Origin: Sulfurimonas sp.
GTDB lineage: Bacteria > Campylobacterota > Campylobacteria > Campylobacterales > Sulfurimonadaceae
Assembly: GCA_015663215.1 (NCBI GenBank)
Contig: DQSP01000289.1
Location: 1 to 7,636 of the forward strand
Reading direction: 5' to 3'
DNA: 7,636 nucleotides
The notes below the pieces were generated by a model. The model did not search any database, had not been told where the DNA came from, and was given only the letters and a program-made list of their open reading frames with translations. Shown one piece after another: positions 6,966 to 7,636 of the stretch. The position numbers were made by a program, and so were the translations under genes. Position 1 is the first letter of the stretch; every line of letters starts with the position of its first letter.

Positions 6966-7636
6966 ACTCTAAAGGTTCGGGCTTACCAAAATAGTAACCT
7001 TGAAAATACTCAACACCTAAGTCTTTTAAAATGTTAAATATAGTCTCATTTTCCACATACTCAGCGATAACACATAGTCCTTGTTCTCGTGCAAAAAATA
7101 TTATAGACTTTACAATAGAAACAGAAAATTTTGAAGACTCAATATTTTTGACCAAACTACCATCTATCTTAATTATATCTGGTTGAAAATCAAGCAATCT
7201 CTCATAGTTAGAGTACCCTGAACCAAAATCATCTATTGCTATTTTTACACCATAAGACTTAACCTTGACAATAAATGCCTTAATAACCTCGAAGTCCTTC
7301 ATCTCTTCATCTTCTAAAAGTTCAAAAGTAACTCTTTTGGCTTTCTCTCCACTGTTGTGCAAGAGTGTATATATTTCTTCTCTTATACTTTCATTTTCCA
7401 TGTCAATGGCTGAAAGATTTATGGAAATATCTGCTTCTACTTTTTCTAATGCTTTAAACGAATTTTCTAAAACGATAGAAGATATTTGAGTATAGTACTT
7501 TCCTTGTTTAGCCACATCTAAAAAGAAAAAAGGTGCCATAACAGAACCATCTTTTTCTATAAGACGGACTAAGGATTCATACTTATATATTTCTCTATCT
7601 TTATCTACTATTACTTGAAAAAAAGAGAGGATATTA
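6964..7636 (-). CDS. EAL-domain cyclic-di-GMP phosphodiesterase, C-terminal part (N-terminus outside window)
   Basis: The frame stays open to the right edge, adding about 32 residues upstream of the in-window ATG at 7539; that ATG falls inside the EAL domain and is not the start. The extra stretch reads SFFQVIVDKDREIYKYESLVRL, where ESL is the EAL signature itself. Downstream are the other catalytic blocks: INLSA (Asn), FELLEDE (Glu), AIDDFGSGYSN (Asp-Asp), DIIKIDGSLV (Lys), AEYVENE (Glu) and YFQGYYFGKP (Gln). All key metal and general-base positions are kept, so it should hydrolyse cyclic-di-GMP to pGpG and lower levels of this sessility signal. The EAL domain is the C-terminal end, finishing just after GKPEPLE. 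Sensor or GGDEF domains may lie beyond the edge. It is the first visible gene of the unit with the kinase and HD hydrolase. Confidence 0.93.
   Translation of the reverse strand, partial: NILSFFQVIVDKDREIYKYESLVRLIEKDGSVMAPFFFLDVAKQGKYYTQISSIVLENSFKALEKVEADISINLSAIDMENESIREEIYTLLHNSGEKAKRVTFELLEDEEMKDFEVIKAFIVKVKSYGVKIAIDDFGSGYSNYERLLDFQPDIIKIDGSLVKNIESSKFSVSIVKSIIFFAREQGLCVIAEYVENETIFNILKDLGVEYFQGYYFGKPEPLE

Noticed and set aside
7265..7489. Plus-strand open frame opposite the EAL gene
   Set aside because: It is antisense to catalytic EAL motifs; its Ser-rich translation is typical of a shadow frame.

Overview
The window is low-GC, densely packed bacterial DNA with no gap over about 60 bases. 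It most likely comes from a Campylobacterota (epsilonproteobacterial) chromosome of the Sulfurimonas/Sulfuricurvum type. This is inferred from base composition, the HQWRQPL phospho-acceptor motif that is very common in histidine kinases of that phylum, the IDTFGFFFRSFYA start of PolA, and AT-rich promoters with little beyond a TATAAT -10 box. No mobile element, CRISPR array, tRNA or rRNA was seen.

Layout, left to right: (1) the 3' end of a plus-strand MATE-type membrane exporter gene, cut by the left edge. (2) A convergent junction two bases wide, covered by a perfect 9-bp inverted repeat that includes the exporter stop codon and the last codons of polA. (3) On the minus strand, polA, encoding a full three-domain DNA polymerase I. 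(4) Directly upstream of polA and sharing one base with it (TAATG), a stand-alone HDOD gene whose HD metal ligands are lost. (5) A six-helix DsbD_2/TauE-SafE-like membrane protein with Cys/His/Met residues in helix 1 and a His-Cys-His tail. (6) A small HD-domain phosphohydrolase. (7) A membrane-bound PAS histidine kinase. (8) The C-terminal part of an EAL-domain cyclic-di-GMP phosphodiesterase that runs off the right edge.

Transcription units: EAL, kinase and HD gene are tightly coupled (10-base gap, then 8-base overlap) and look like one signalling operon transcribed leftward. The membrane-protein gene and the HDOD-polA pair each have a recognisable TATAAT box in the short gap upstream, so they can be transcribed separately, although readthrough from the signalling operon is possible because no strong terminator lies between them.

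The part most worth following up is the EAL / orphan kinase / HD-hydrolase module, with the coupling of a catalytically dead HDOD protein to DNA polymerase I second. All the families are known; nothing here is clearly a wholly new system.
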